From Rhizobium sp. NXC24 (GTDB lineage: Bacteria > Pseudomonadota > Alphaproteobacteria > Rhizobiales > Rhizobiaceae), in NCBI RefSeq assembly GCF_002944315.1, contig NZ_CP024311.1, positions 2,890,501 to 2,954,500 of the forward strand: a DNA stretch of 64,000 bases, read 5' to 3'. Positions 34,100 through 42,818 of this stretch are shown here, one piece after another. Both the position numbers and the translations under genes were made by a program. A model generated the notes under the pieces. That model saw only the letters and a list, made by a program, of their open reading frames with translations, was not told the origin of the DNA and made no database searches. The stretch's first letter is position 1; each line of letters begins with the position of its first letter.

Positions 34100-34223
34100 C
34101 AGATCTCGCAGCTCCGGATTATGACAAGGCGAATGCTTGGTCGAACTGTCATAAATACGAGGATCGCTGGCCGGAACCTGCGATCCTCAGGACCCGAATT
34201 CACGGGCCGGTTGGCATAATCGA

Positions 34224-34796
34224 TCACGTACCGAGGTGGTGCACGTCGATGCTGCCGCCAAAAGAATTGTCGAAATGATCGAAGGCATTCGATACGGCCG
34301 TGCTGATGGTGTCCGTATGAACCAACGCAGTCGATACACTACCGCCTAGTGCCGTGTTGCCGTTACCGCCATTGCCACCCATGCCGGATATGATGGTGGC
34401 ATGCTGGTCGATCAACGATGTAGTGTCTTGCGTGGCTGTCGTGGCTGCAGAAACCGCTGCTACGTCGCCGCCGCTCACAGAGCCTTGGCTACCGTTCGAA
34501 GTGGCGCTCCCGCCAGCTCCACCGGTTGCGGTGAGTGCGGAAAGCGCGGCGTTATAAGCTTGGGCCAATCCGCCAGCTCCGCCGCCGCCGGCATCCCAGT
34601 CAGCCATCTGGTGAACGTGATCGCCATTATGGAGATCAGTTGAGGCCCCGTAGACGTCCTGGTAGTTATTGACATAGGCAGTGGGATCGTAGTGAATATT
34701 CCCGTTGCCGTATCCGTCGCCGCCATTGCCGGCATTGGCGTTGCCTGCAGTGGGATCGGTGAGATTGATCGTATCAGTTATCTGTGGAATAGGCAT
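34224..34796 (-). CDS. Glycine-rich repeat protein, candidate type I secretion substrate
   Basis: 190 residues, no signal peptide, no Cys, very low in Lys/Arg, acidic and rich in Gly, Ala, Asn, Ser and Thr. It contains one module of the neighbour protein: GGDGYGNGNIHYDPTAYVNN near the start and DQHATIISGMGGNGGNGN near 130-150. The C-terminal 35 residues (AFDHFDNSFGGSIDVHHLGT) are hydrophobic/acidic, as type I secretion signals are. There are no RTX nonapeptides. It is 124 bp upstream of the ABC gene on the same strand, so export by that system is the natural guess. Confidence 0.75.
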   Translation of the reverse strand: MPIPQITDTINLTDPTAGNANAGNGGDGYGNGNIHYDPTAYVNNYQDVYGASTDLHNGDHVHQMADWDAGGGGAGGLAQAYNAALSALTATGGAGGSATSNGSQGSVSGGDVAAVSAATTATQDTTSLIDQHATIISGMGGNGGNGNTALGGSVSTALVHTDTISTAVSNAFDHFDNSFGGSIDVHHLGT

Positions 34797-35192
34797 AGTT
34801 TAACTCCTCTCCTATTCGGTCCGAAAGTCTCCCACGGCCCGATGCCGGTACGTCATTACCAGGCAAGAAAACCGCTTGCAGACAGTGCTCGCAATTCAAC
34901 CGGTGAACCAGCCGGATATTCGGAGATGTCCCTTTGGGTGGGGTATGGCCGGGAAAGAGGATGTATCCCAAATGGTTATGCCGAAATAACAGCAGGCACG
35001 GGGCTCGCAAAAGGGGGCGATGCTCTCCACGAACACTTCCGTTGAGAGTTGGAACGCGGAACTGAAATGATCTGCGCGTGTTCCAGCGAACACGCGCTTC
35101 TGACGCAATTTCGACAAAAATGCTGAGCGGCTTTTCCATCCGCAACTGCGAAAAAACAAAAGATAAAGCAGTCTCTGAACGGCTCAGCCGAC
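34797..35192. other. 396-bp gap between the two repeat-protein genes
   Basis: No gene-like frame is seen. The sequence is lower in G+C than the flanks and should hold a leader or promoter for the 190-residue protein. An AGGAGAGG-type site lies just before that gene's ATG (34796). Confidence 0.4.
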
Positions 35193-36302
35193 CTAGCTAT
35201 GCATGAAATTGAGGATGTCATCGACGAGAGCCGAATGGGCATCCGTCAGGTTACCCTCACCGCCATGACCGCCAATGCCCGCCAGTTGCAGCGTATGCTG
35301 ATCGGTGAGGATATGGTCGATCTGCTGGGCGTCGGCCGTGCCGCCGGCGGGAACGGCAATGTTGATGGGATGGAAGTACCCGATGCTGACATCGACGAAA
35401 CTTCCGTTCGCAGAACCCGCTCCGCCACCGCCGCCCATACTGTTTCCGGTGAAGATCGTGTCCGACGACAGGTTGAAACCGCCGCCGTTGCCGCCGATAC
35501 CCGCCATCTGGATACCGCCCTGGTCAAAAATCACATCGTTCGTCTGATGAGCTTCCGCCGAGCCGCCAGCAGCGCCGACCGCGATGTTGATTGGCGAAAA
35601 GATGGCGACGTTCACATCGATCATGCTGCCGATGAAGTGGCCGTCGCCACCATGGCCAGCATAGTTGTCACCATTGAAAATGAGGGTGTTTGCGGCACTT
35701 GAGGCGGCACTCTCCGTCCCTCCGCCACCAGCGGCCAGATTATGGTCGCCGCCCGAGCCGCCGACGCCGCCGATCTGGGTTGCGCCTTGCAGAAACGCTG
35801 CGTTGTTCGTCTGTTCCGAATGCGCCACGGATCCCTCACCGCCAGCAACGGCGGTATTCACCGGCGCGAAGACGGCAACATCAGAGCTCACGATACCGCC
35901 GAAAAACAGGCCGTTGCCGCCGGTTCCGGCATGGTTGACGGAGGTGCTGCCGATACCGCCGAGCGCGATATTGCCGCTGCCGCCATCGCCGCCAAGGCCG
36001 GCCATTTCGGTGGAGTGTTGATTGATAAGCGCACCATTGCCCTGAAAGGCGTCCGCTGTCGAATGAGGGCCGGCTATCGCCATGTTGGATGGGGTGAAGA
36101 TAGCGAGGGGATTGCTGCTGATAATGCCGGTCGCGATTCCGTCGCCGCCGCTTCCTGCGGAATTGACGTTCTGGTTCGATGCAAGATCCAACGGCATCCA
36201 TGTGGGAACCAGCGCCAGATGTCCTGCACCGGAACCGGAGAGCACGTTTTGACTCATGCTCGCGTTGGACGCGTCTTCCCCTGTCAGACGAGTTTCCGTC
36301 AT
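35193..36302 (-). CDS. Large glycine-rich modular repeat protein, candidate type I secretion substrate
   Basis: 369 residues from ATG 36302, with GGGGGAG 6 bases upstream. The frame upstream is not gene-like. It consists of a short N-terminal tail (1-50) and four modules beginning near 52, 128, 218 and 291, spaced about 73-90 residues. Each module has GG-x-G, then an [AV][IV]F-x-P-x-N-x-A-[VI] segment (for example VAIFSPINIAVGAAGG), a Gln-rich part and AG[LIV]GG-x-GG-x-x-N. There is no signal peptide, no Cys and only traces of Lys. The shape suggests a secreted beta-rich adhesin or matrix protein. Confidence 0.8.
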   Translation of the reverse strand: MTETRLTGEDASNASMSQNVLSGSGAGHLALVPTWMPLDLASNQNVNSAGSGGDGIATGIISSNPLAIFTPSNMAIAGPHSTADAFQGNGALINQHSTEMAGLGGDGGSGNIALGGIGSTSVNHAGTGGNGLFFGGIVSSDVAVFAPVNTAVAGGEGSVAHSEQTNNAAFLQGATQIGGVGGSGGDHNLAAGGGGTESAASSAANTLIFNGDNYAGHGGDGHFIGSMIDVNVAIFSPINIAVGAAGGSAEAHQTNDVIFDQGGIQMAGIGGNGGGFNLSSDTIFTGNSMGGGGGAGSANGSFVDVSIGYFHPINIAVPAGGTADAQQIDHILTDQHTLQLAGIGGHGGEGNLTDAHSALVDDILNFMHS

Positions 36303-36430
36303 CGCGGTCTCCCCCTTGCACTCTCGCGCATGGCGCGGATTGTCGAACCCCATTGTGGAATGGGACGGACAAAAAGAAGAGCCTGCAATTCGTCTACGCC
36401 CATATGGGCAGGATAACAGCCATTTGGCGG

Positions 36431-36949
36431 TCATACTTTTTGGCCGTAGGCGGTGAGCACGAAGAGATTGGTCGGCGCATTGTGCAGCATGACTTCACGC
36501 TCGAAGGCGAAGCCGCATTTTTCCAGAACATGTCTGGAAGCGACATTGACCGAGCGGACCAGGCCGATGACTCTCTCGGCATGCAAGTCATTGAATGAAA
36601 ACGCTAAAGCCTCCCTCACCAGCTCGGTCGCATAGCCGTGTCCCCAGCTATCCGGATGCAGATGATAGGACAGATTGAGGCCATCGAATTCCTTCGACAC
36701 GGTCACGCCGCCGAAGCCGATCAGCCTGCCGTCCGCCTCGACAGCCCAGCGACCGAACCCGTGGTGAGGCCAGTGATCCATGTCACGAGAGAGCCGTCGC
36801 GCACTTGCGTCCGGCGTATCCGGCCTCGGATCGGGCCGGTGCGCGACGAGTTCCGGCCGGGCAAAGAGGGCCGTCACGAAGTCGAGGTCGGCCTCAACCG
36901 GCATGCGCAACAGCAAGCGCTTCGTGCGTCGAACCAAAGGTAATGGCAT
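36431..36949 (-). CDS. GNAT N-acetyltransferase (RimJ/RimL type)
   Basis: 172 residues from ATG 36949 (MPLPLVRRTKRLLLRMPVEA). The GNAT fold is clear: RRTKRLLLRMPVEADLDFV, then the acetyl-CoA loop (GWGHGYATELVREALAF, Q/R-x-x-G-x-G/A form) and RVIGLVRSVNVASRHVLEKCGF. RimJ/L-type enzymes acetylate N-termini or small molecules. Its stop is close to the stop of the following repeat gene region; a longer frame to 37039 is open but lacks the fold. Confidence 0.88.
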   Translation of the reverse strand: MPLPLVRRTKRLLLRMPVEADLDFVTALFARPELVAHRPDPRPDTPDASARRLSRDMDHWPHHGFGRWAVEADGRLIGFGGVTVSKEFDGLNLSYHLHPDSWGHGYATELVREALAFSFNDLHAERVIGLVRSVNVASRHVLEKCGFAFEREVMLHNAPTNLFVLTAYGQKV

Positions 36950-36968
36950 TGGACCACTCTCTCGAAAT

Positions 36969-37964
36969 TCACACTGCCTCGTCCAAAGGAACCTTGTCGA
37001 AGCAGCAGGCAGCCGTGGAAACGCCCATGCTGCAGCCACTCGCCTTCAGCGCTTCCGCCACGACTTCCACGAACAAGCGACGCAGCCAGACCGACCGGCT
37101 GTCGGCCTGATCGACGCGGCGATAGAGCATCGTCACCGGGTCCGCCGGCAATTCGAACGGCGGCGCTGAAATCGTCAGATCGTGAAGCTGCGCCATGCAG
37201 CGGGCAATGGACTCCGGAACGGTCGCAATGGCCGGAATGGCGCGCAATGTCGGCGGCAAAGCGGAAAAACGCGGCACTGTCGCCACCACCTGGCGGCGAT
37301 GGCCGAGGCGTGCAAGAGCGACATCGACATTGGTCGATATGGCGCCCTCGAGTGACACCGTCACATGCGGCGCATTCGCGAACTGCTTCAGGCTCAGCGG
37401 CATCGTGCATTTCAAATGCCGGGCATCGTAGATGCACAACGAGGCCTGTTCGAACAAAGGCGCGCGAATATGCCAGGAGGCGGGTTCGTCATGCACGGAG
37501 ATGCTGAACTCATAGGCTCCCTCGTCCAGCAGACGCGCGGCATCGCGCCTGTCGAACGCCACGCTGACCAATCGAACGCCGGGCGCCAGCTTCCGCAACC
37601 GCGCCGCCAGTGGCCCGAAGAAAGCCGATTCCAAATTGTCGCATAGCCCGACGCGGAACTCACCCTCCCAGCTTCCGGGATCGAAGGCCGCCGGAGGGCG
37701 GATGGCGCGCTCGATGCCCGAAAGCGCATCCTCGATGGCCGGAGCAATGGAAAGAGCGCGAGGCGTCGGCTGCAAGCCGCGTCCGACGCGCACGAACAAT
37801 TCGTCATCGAGCGTCTCGCGCAGCCGGCGCAGAGCAGCGGACAGGCCGGGCTGGCCAAGCAGCAGGCGCTCGGCGGCACGGCTCACATTCCGTTCCTGCA
37901 TGAGCACGGAAAAGGCGAGCAGCAGATTGAGGTCGATCTTTCGAAGCGTGGCGTCATTCATCAT
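36969..37964 (-). CDS. LysR-family transcriptional regulator
   Basis: 331 residues. The winged HTH is at about 5-65 (LRKIDLNLLLAFSVLMQERN then VSRAAERLLLGQPGLSAALR), followed by the periplasmic-binding-type effector domain. It diverges from the MFS transporter at 38086 with 121 bp between, the classic LysR-effector gene arrangement, so it probably controls that transporter. The initial Met run allows GTG 37967 or ATG 37964/37961 as starts; I give ATG 37964. Confidence 0.9.
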   Translation of the reverse strand: MMNDATLRKIDLNLLLAFSVLMQERNVSRAAERLLLGQPGLSAALRRLRETLDDELFVRVGRGLQPTPRALSIAPAIEDALSGIERAIRPPAAFDPGSWEGEFRVGLCDNLESAFFGPLAARLRKLAPGVRLVSVAFDRRDAARLLDEGAYEFSISVHDEPASWHIRAPLFEQASLCIYDARHLKCTMPLSLKQFANAPHVTVSLEGAISTNVDVALARLGHRRQVVATVPRFSALPPTLRAIPAIATVPESIARCMAQLHDLTISAPPFELPADPVTMLYRRVDQADSRSVWLRRLFVEVVAEALKASGCSMGVSTAACCFDKVPLDEAV

Positions 37965-38085
37965 CACCAGTAATACCTGACATGGTTACTATCAATTTGC
38001 AATAGGGTTGGAAGCTGTACATTTTCTCGTTCCCTGCCGCCCGCCAACCTCCCGAGAGGCGGCAGCATACGAAGGAACGATCCCG

Positions 38086-39486
38086 ATGATTTATTCCAAA
38101 CCACGAAGCGGAGCCGGGCTGGCATTGCTGCTGCTTTGCGCCGCCAACTTCCTGGACGCCATGGATGTCTCCACCATCGGCGTAGCCCTGCCCGCAATCC
38201 AGACAGAGCTCGGCATTCCGGCGACATCGCTGCAATGGGCCGTCAGTGCCTATGTGCTCGGCTATGGCGGCTTTCTGCTGCTCGGCGGCCGCGTTGCCGA
38301 TCTTTTCGGCCATCGCCGCGTCTTCCTCTGGTCGCTCGGCGTCTTCGCCGCCGCCAGCATCGCCGGCGGTTTCGTCGACAGCGCGCCGACCTTGATCGCC
38401 GCACGTCTGGTCAAGGGCATAGCCGCAGCCTTCACCGCGCCGGCGGCACTCGCTCTGCTGCTGTCCGTATTTGGGGAAGGAAGCGCCCGCGCCAAGGCGC
38501 TCGGCGTATTCTCCTCCACCGGCGCTGCCGGATTTGTGCTCGGCATGGTGCTGGGCGGCGCCGCAACCATCATTAGCTGGCGGGCGACGCTGGTCATGGG
38601 CGCGCCCGTTGCCATCCTCGCACTGATGCTTGCGCCCTTCGTCCTGCCTACCGATCATCGGCGCACTGGGCCGCGGCCGCACTTCGACTGGGCCGGTGCG
38701 CTGACGATCACGCCCGGATTGCTGCTCTTCGTCTTCGGCATTACCAACGCCGCAGCCGCGGGCTGGCAGGCATTTCCGACCTGGGGAGCATTGGTCGCGG
38801 CGGTGGTCCTCATCCTGCTCTTCCTGCTGGTCGAGGCCCGGCATAGGGATCCGATGGTGCCGCTTGCCATCTTCCGGCGGGCAAAGCTCAGCCATGCCAA
38901 CGCCATTGCCGCTCTTTTCCAGGGCTCCTATGTCGGCTTCCAGTTCATCGCGACGCTCTACTACCAGGACGTCGTCGGCTGGTCGGCCTTCGCTACTGGC
39001 TTTTCCTTCGCCTTCGGCGGCGTCTGTGTCATGTTCCTAGCACCACGATTTGCGGCGATCGGGCAAAATCGCGGCACGACCGGCCTGATGACGCTTGGCG
39101 TCGGGCTGCAAGCCATCAGCTATGTCTTCTGGGTCCTCTCGGTCGGAAACATCAATCCGATCCTGCTCGTCGCCGTCTCTCAGCTATTGCTCGGCGTCGG
39201 CTATGCCATGACCTATCCGTCGGTGCAGGTGGCCGCCCTCTCCGATGTCGAAGACGATAAGTCGGGCCTGGCCTCCGGGCTGCTGTTCGCCTCCTTCCAG
39301 ATCGGCGGCGGCATCGTATTGGCAGCCGCATCCGCCACCTTCGGCGCGGCACCAAGCTTCGGCTGGAATCCCTATATCGCCGGCACCGCCTTCGTCGCGA
39401 TATTGGCCGCTACGGTGACATTGCTGGCGGCGGTCGGCCCGAGGACATCGACGTCGCGTTCGAATGTCTATCAGGCGGCGGAATAG
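38086..39486 (+). CDS. MFS drug:H+ antiporter (DHA2, 14 TM)
   Basis: 466 residues from ATG 38086, about 14 membrane segments. Family marks: LDAMDVSTIGVALPAIQTEL near the start (motif D1 region), AVSAYVLGYGGFLLLGGRVADLFGHRRVF (motif A), and GSARAKALGVFSSTGAAGFVLG (motif C). DHA2 (EmrB/QacA) proteins expel lipophilic compounds with proton uptake. It is divergently transcribed from a LysR gene and ends in a strong hairpin. Confidence 0.93.
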   Translation: MIYSKPRSGAGLALLLLCAANFLDAMDVSTIGVALPAIQTELGIPATSLQWAVSAYVLGYGGFLLLGGRVADLFGHRRVFLWSLGVFAAASIAGGFVDSAPTLIAARLVKGIAAAFTAPAALALLLSVFGEGSARAKALGVFSSTGAAGFVLGMVLGGAATIISWRATLVMGAPVAILALMLAPFVLPTDHRRTGPRPHFDWAGALTITPGLLLFVFGITNAAAAGWQAFPTWGALVAAVVLILLFLLVEARHRDPMVPLAIFRRAKLSHANAIAALFQGSYVGFQFIATLYYQDVVGWSAFATGFSFAFGGVCVMFLAPRFAAIGQNRGTTGLMTLGVGLQAISYVFWVLSVGNINPILLVAVSQLLLGVGYAMTYPSVQVAALSDVEDDKSGLASGLLFASFQIGGGIVLAAASATFGAAPSFGWNPYIAGTAFVAILAATVTLLAAVGPRTSTSRSNVYQAAE

Positions 39487-39494
39487 TTGGTGTC

Positions 39495-39530
39495 GCAAAT
39501 ACCCGCACCGTCTTGAGTGCGGGTATTTGC
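39495..39530. terminator. Bidirectional hairpin between MFS and sigma factor genes
   Basis: A perfect 14-bp stem (GCAAATACCCGCAC/GTGCGGGTATTTGC) with an 8-base loop starts 8 bases after the MFS stop, between two convergent genes. The A/T flanks on each side are short, but the stem could serve both directions. Confidence 0.75.
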
Positions 39531-39595
39531 AATCAGCCAGCGTCGACTATCCCGAAGCTGATTGTCGAAGGAAATGGCCATTGCCCCGGCAAATA

Positions 39596-40867
39596 TTATG
39601 ATGACGACAGTGCCGCCGCCTCGGCGGCACGCCGCATCAGCAGGTCGCGTTCCCGCTGGTTTCCGGCCAGGGCTGCCGCCGCTTCAAAAGCGGCTTTCGC
39701 CTCCTCATGGCGAGCAAGCTTCTGCAGCAGATCGCCGCGAACGCTCGGTAACAGGTGATATCCCCTGAGCGCCGGCTCGTCTGCAAGCTGATCCACGATC
39801 GCCAGCCCAGCCTCCGGCCCTTCCGCCATGCCAACCGCGACGGCGCGATTGAGTTCGATGATCGGCGAAGGCACAACCGCCGCCAGTTTCGCATAGAGCC
39901 CGGCTATGCGCGCCCAATCGGTCGCCTCGGCTGTCCTGGCCTCCGCGTGGCAGGCGACAATGGCCGCCTGCAGAGCGTAAGCACCGCTTGCACCGCCGAG
40001 ATCCCGTGCCCGCGCAAGTGCTCGCAGCCCTCGCCGGATCTGGAGCTGATCCCAAAGGGCACGGTTCTGTTCCAGCAGAAGGATCGGCTCGCCCGCTGCG
40101 TCGGTGCGCGCCGCAGCGCGCGAGGCGTTCAGCTCCATCAGCGCCAGCAGCCCATGTGCCTCGGGTTCGTTTGGAGAGACCGAGGTGAGCACGCGGCCCA
40201 TGCGCAGTGCTTCGTTGCAGAGCTGAGGCCGCAGCCAGTCCTCGCCGCGCGCCGCCGTATAGCCTTCGTTAAAAATGAGATAGACGACCTCCAGCACGGA
40301 GGCGAGCCGCTGCGCGAGCTCCTCGCCGCGGGGCGTCTCATAGGCGAGACCTGATTCCGAAAGGGTTCGTTTGGCGCGGACGATACGCTGTGCGATCGTC
40401 GCCTCCGGCAACAGAAAAGCCCGCGCGATCTCCTCTGTCGTCAAGCCGCAGATCATCCGCAACGCCAAGGCGACCCGGGCCTCCCGCGATATCAATGGAT
40501 GGCAGGCGGTGAAAACGAGACGGAGCAGTTCGTCGCCTATGTCGTCGTCGAGGGCAGCGTCTAAATCGGGCATGGCCTGCTGCTCCTCGTCCATATCCCG
40601 GGCGATCATGTCGTGCTTGCGCCCAAGCATCTCGCGGCGGCGCATATGATCCAGCGCGCGGCGCTTGGCGGTCGCCATCAGCCATGCACCGGGTCTTTCC
40701 GGAACACCCGTCTCCGGCCACCGTTCCAGAGCCGCCAACAGCGCTTCCTGCGTCAGGTCTTCGGCCAAAGGCACGTCGCGCAACATCCTTGCCAGGCTGG
40801 TGATCAGCCGGGGCTGCTCGATCCGCCAGACGGCGAGGATCGTGCGATGGGCGTTGGCGGCCGTCAT
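39596..40867 (-). CDS. ECF42-type RNA polymerase sigma factor with C-terminal TPR-like domain
   Basis: 423 residues. Sigma region 2 is at about 15-90 (RLITSLARMLRDVPLAEDLT; WLMATAKRRALDHMRR) and region 4 at about 115-180 (ALALRMICGLTTEEIARAFL; EATIAQRIVRAKRTL). The rest (about 190-423) is a helical repeat domain typical of ECF42 factors (DUF6596), which need no anti-sigma. The DGPF/YCII gene 31 bp upstream on the same strand is the usual ECF42 partner. The target genes are not known from this window. Confidence 0.92.
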   Translation of the reverse strand: MTAANAHRTILAVWRIEQPRLITSLARMLRDVPLAEDLTQEALLAALERWPETGVPERPGAWLMATAKRRALDHMRRREMLGRKHDMIARDMDEEQQAMPDLDAALDDDIGDELLRLVFTACHPLISREARVALALRMICGLTTEEIARAFLLPEATIAQRIVRAKRTLSESGLAYETPRGEELAQRLASVLEVVYLIFNEGYTAARGEDWLRPQLCNEALRMGRVLTSVSPNEPEAHGLLALMELNASRAAARTDAAGEPILLLEQNRALWDQLQIRRGLRALARARDLGGASGAYALQAAIVACHAEARTAEATDWARIAGLYAKLAAVVPSPIIELNRAVAVGMAEGPEAGLAIVDQLADEPALRGYHLLPSVRGDLLQKLARHEEAKAAFEAAAALAGNQRERDLLMRRAAEAAALSSS

Positions 40868-40898
40868 GGCCGCCTATTCCCTCTTTCGGCCGCTCGCC

Positions 40899-41294
40899 TC
40901 ACGCGACCTCGGCCGCGACCGAGTGCGCGCTGCATGGGTACATATCCGGCGTGAAGAACGGACGAACCTCGCACGTGCCCTCCCAGCCCGGCATGTGATC
41001 TATGTGGAGCTGCATGAATTCGACCGTCAGCGCCAACGCTTCCTCCTTGTTCTGAAATTCGAAGATCGCATAGCCGCCAACCACTTCCTTTGCCTCAACG
41101 AACGGGCCATCGACGATGACGAGTTTGCCGTCCTTGATGCTGACGCGAGCCCCGGTTTCCATCGGCATAAGCCCGGCGGTGTCGATCATGCGGCCGGCCT
41201 TGGTCTCGCGATCGGCGAGCTTGCTGATGGCTTCCATGAGCTCCGGCGTCGGCATGCCGATTTGAGCGGAGGTGATGATAGACATGAAACGCAT
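40899..41294 (-). CDS. YCII/DGPF-family protein, ECF42 partner
   Basis: 131 residues from ATG 41294 with GGAATGG upstream. MRFMSIITSAQIGMPTPELM at the start and KDGKLVIVDGPFVEAKEVVG with the DGPF motif identify the YCII-like/DGPF family. A homologue lies next to nearly every ECF42 sigma factor and is thought to be part of its regulatory unit. The short spacing to the sigma gene supports an operon. Confidence 0.92.
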   Translation of the reverse strand: MRFMSIITSAQIGMPTPELMEAISKLADRETKAGRMIDTAGLMPMETGARVSIKDGKLVIVDGPFVEAKEVVGGYAIFEFQNKEEALALTVEFMQLHIDHMPGWEGTCEVRPFFTPDMYPCSAHSVAAEVA

Positions 41295-41591
41295 TTGACC
41301 ATTCCTTTCGAGGCGAGCCGCTGGCGCCAGTGCCGCTGAATTGTCTCGCTCAATACAACGACGAAGCAGTCCTTCGAAAATCGACAGACGATTTGAAAAA
41401 ATGCATCGAAGGCGCCTCTGGCTCAAGATCCCAAACAGGCGCCGCGCTCTTCCCCGCACTCTTCATTGACTTCGAACGGTCGTTGAAAGATGGTTGGAGC
41501 CAACGCCGAAGCCATTGGATTTGAAGGGATGATAATACCTTCAGCCCTGGCAAGCATGAAGCCGCGAAAGCCGACAACAGGAGCCTGTTTT

Positions 41592-41969
41592 ATGTTCGAT
41601 CACATCTCGATTGGTGTCAAAAGCCTGGACAGAGCGCGGCAATTCTACGACGCGGCACTGGCACCGCTCGGCTACGAGCGGCTGTCGAATTTCGAAGGCA
41701 CGATCGGATATGGCGCGGAGCGGGCGCAATTTTGGGTCATGGAAGTGGAGCGGCCGGTTCCGGCCGATCGCGGCTCCGGGCTGCATTTCTGCTTCGTCGC
41801 GCCGAGCCAGGCGGCGGTCGACGCCTTCTACGCCGCCGCGCTTGCCAACGGCGGCGAGGACAACGGCAAGCCTGGCATCCGGCCTGACTACAGCCAATTC
41901 TATTACGCAGCCTTCATCATCGATCCCGACGGTTATCGCCTCGAAGCTTACTTCCAGACCGGCGAATAA
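41592..41969 (+). CDS. VOC/glyoxalase-family protein
   Basis: 125 residues starting MFDHISIGVKSLDRARQFYD, the opening strand of the vicinal-oxygen-chelate fold. Two beta-alpha-beta-beta-beta halves are visible, and the end AAFIIDPDGYRLEAYF supplies the metal-ligand Glu of the second half. The first-half His (DHISIG) is present too. A small-molecule binding or detoxifying role is usual. ATG 41592 has AGGAG 9 bases upstream. Confidence 0.9.
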   Translation: MFDHISIGVKSLDRARQFYDAALAPLGYERLSNFEGTIGYGAERAQFWVMEVERPVPADRGSGLHFCFVAPSQAAVDAFYAAALANGGEDNGKPGIRPDYSQFYYAAFIIDPDGYRLEAYFQTGE

Positions 41970-42140
41970 TCTGCGGATAGAAATACAATAGAAGCGCCGG
42001 TCAGGCGGGCCTCGGCTAGGATTTTCCGCCGGATACAAAACAAGCCCGCCTTCAATCCTGAGCTGTCCCGTGCTAATCTCCTCGCCTTCGTCCGAGAATA
42101 TCAGTGCTATCCTATTGTAACCTTCACCTTGGAGGCAGAC

Positions 42141-42629
42141 ATGACGATATTCAGCAAGGCAGTTATCTCTCGGCCGGGCGCTGAACGGATCGCCCGCACG
42201 CCCTTCGGCGCCCCCGTCGTCATTCACGCAACCGCCGCGGATACAAATGGCGCCATGGGCATGTGGGAAACATTCACCGCGCCCGGCCAAGGACCCGCGC
42301 CGCACACCCATACGCGCGAGATGGAGGTATTTCGCATCATTCGTGGCACATACCGCTTCCAGTGCGGCGAAGAGGGGTTCGATGCCGCTCCCGGCACCGT
42401 CGTCGCGCTGCCCCCACATGTGCGCCATAGCTGGCGCAACATCAGCGACGAAACCGGCCAGATGTTCGTCACTGTTACGCCCGGCGGATGTGAACAACTT
42501 TTCATAGACATCGAAGCGACAGGCGCGGATACGCCCGAAGAGATTGCTGTCATCGAGGCAAGGCTGGGAATCGTCAACGACGAAACCGAGGCCCTCTCCG
42601 CTCGCTCCGCAAATGATCGCGCTCGGTAA
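42141..42629 (+). CDS. Cupin-domain protein
   Basis: 162 residues. Cupin motif 1 is at PGQGPAPHTHTREMEVFRII (His-x-His-x4-Glu) and motif 2 at GTVVALPPHVRHSWRNISDE. A C-terminal tail of 40 residues follows. The metal ligands are all there, so it can bind a metal; the ligand is unknown. ATG 42141 has TTGGAGG 6 bases upstream. Confidence 0.88.
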   Translation: MTIFSKAVISRPGAERIARTPFGAPVVIHATAADTNGAMGMWETFTAPGQGPAPHTHTREMEVFRIIRGTYRFQCGEEGFDAAPGTVVALPPHVRHSWRNISDETGQMFVTVTPGGCEQLFIDIEATGADTPEEIAVIEARLGIVNDETEALSARSANDRAR

Positions 42630-42818
42630 TCGCCGCAATCGCGGAAATCTACTGTTCATTCACCAAAAGGAGAAACCGTGGGTCGTAAGCATTTGATGTT
42701 TCAGGCTACTGTCAGGCTTCTGCCGTAGGGAATGATGGGCGAAGATCATCAGTGCGTTTCGAGGCCGACGGACCCTCGTCCCATTCCTGTATGCGATGAC
42801 GGAAGACGGCGTTTCCTG

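Noticed and set aside
35193..36302. CRISPR-like or tandem DNA repeats
   Set aside because: The repeats are protein modules with diverged DNA, unequal spacing and no constant spacer; no CRISPR array is seen anywhere in the window.
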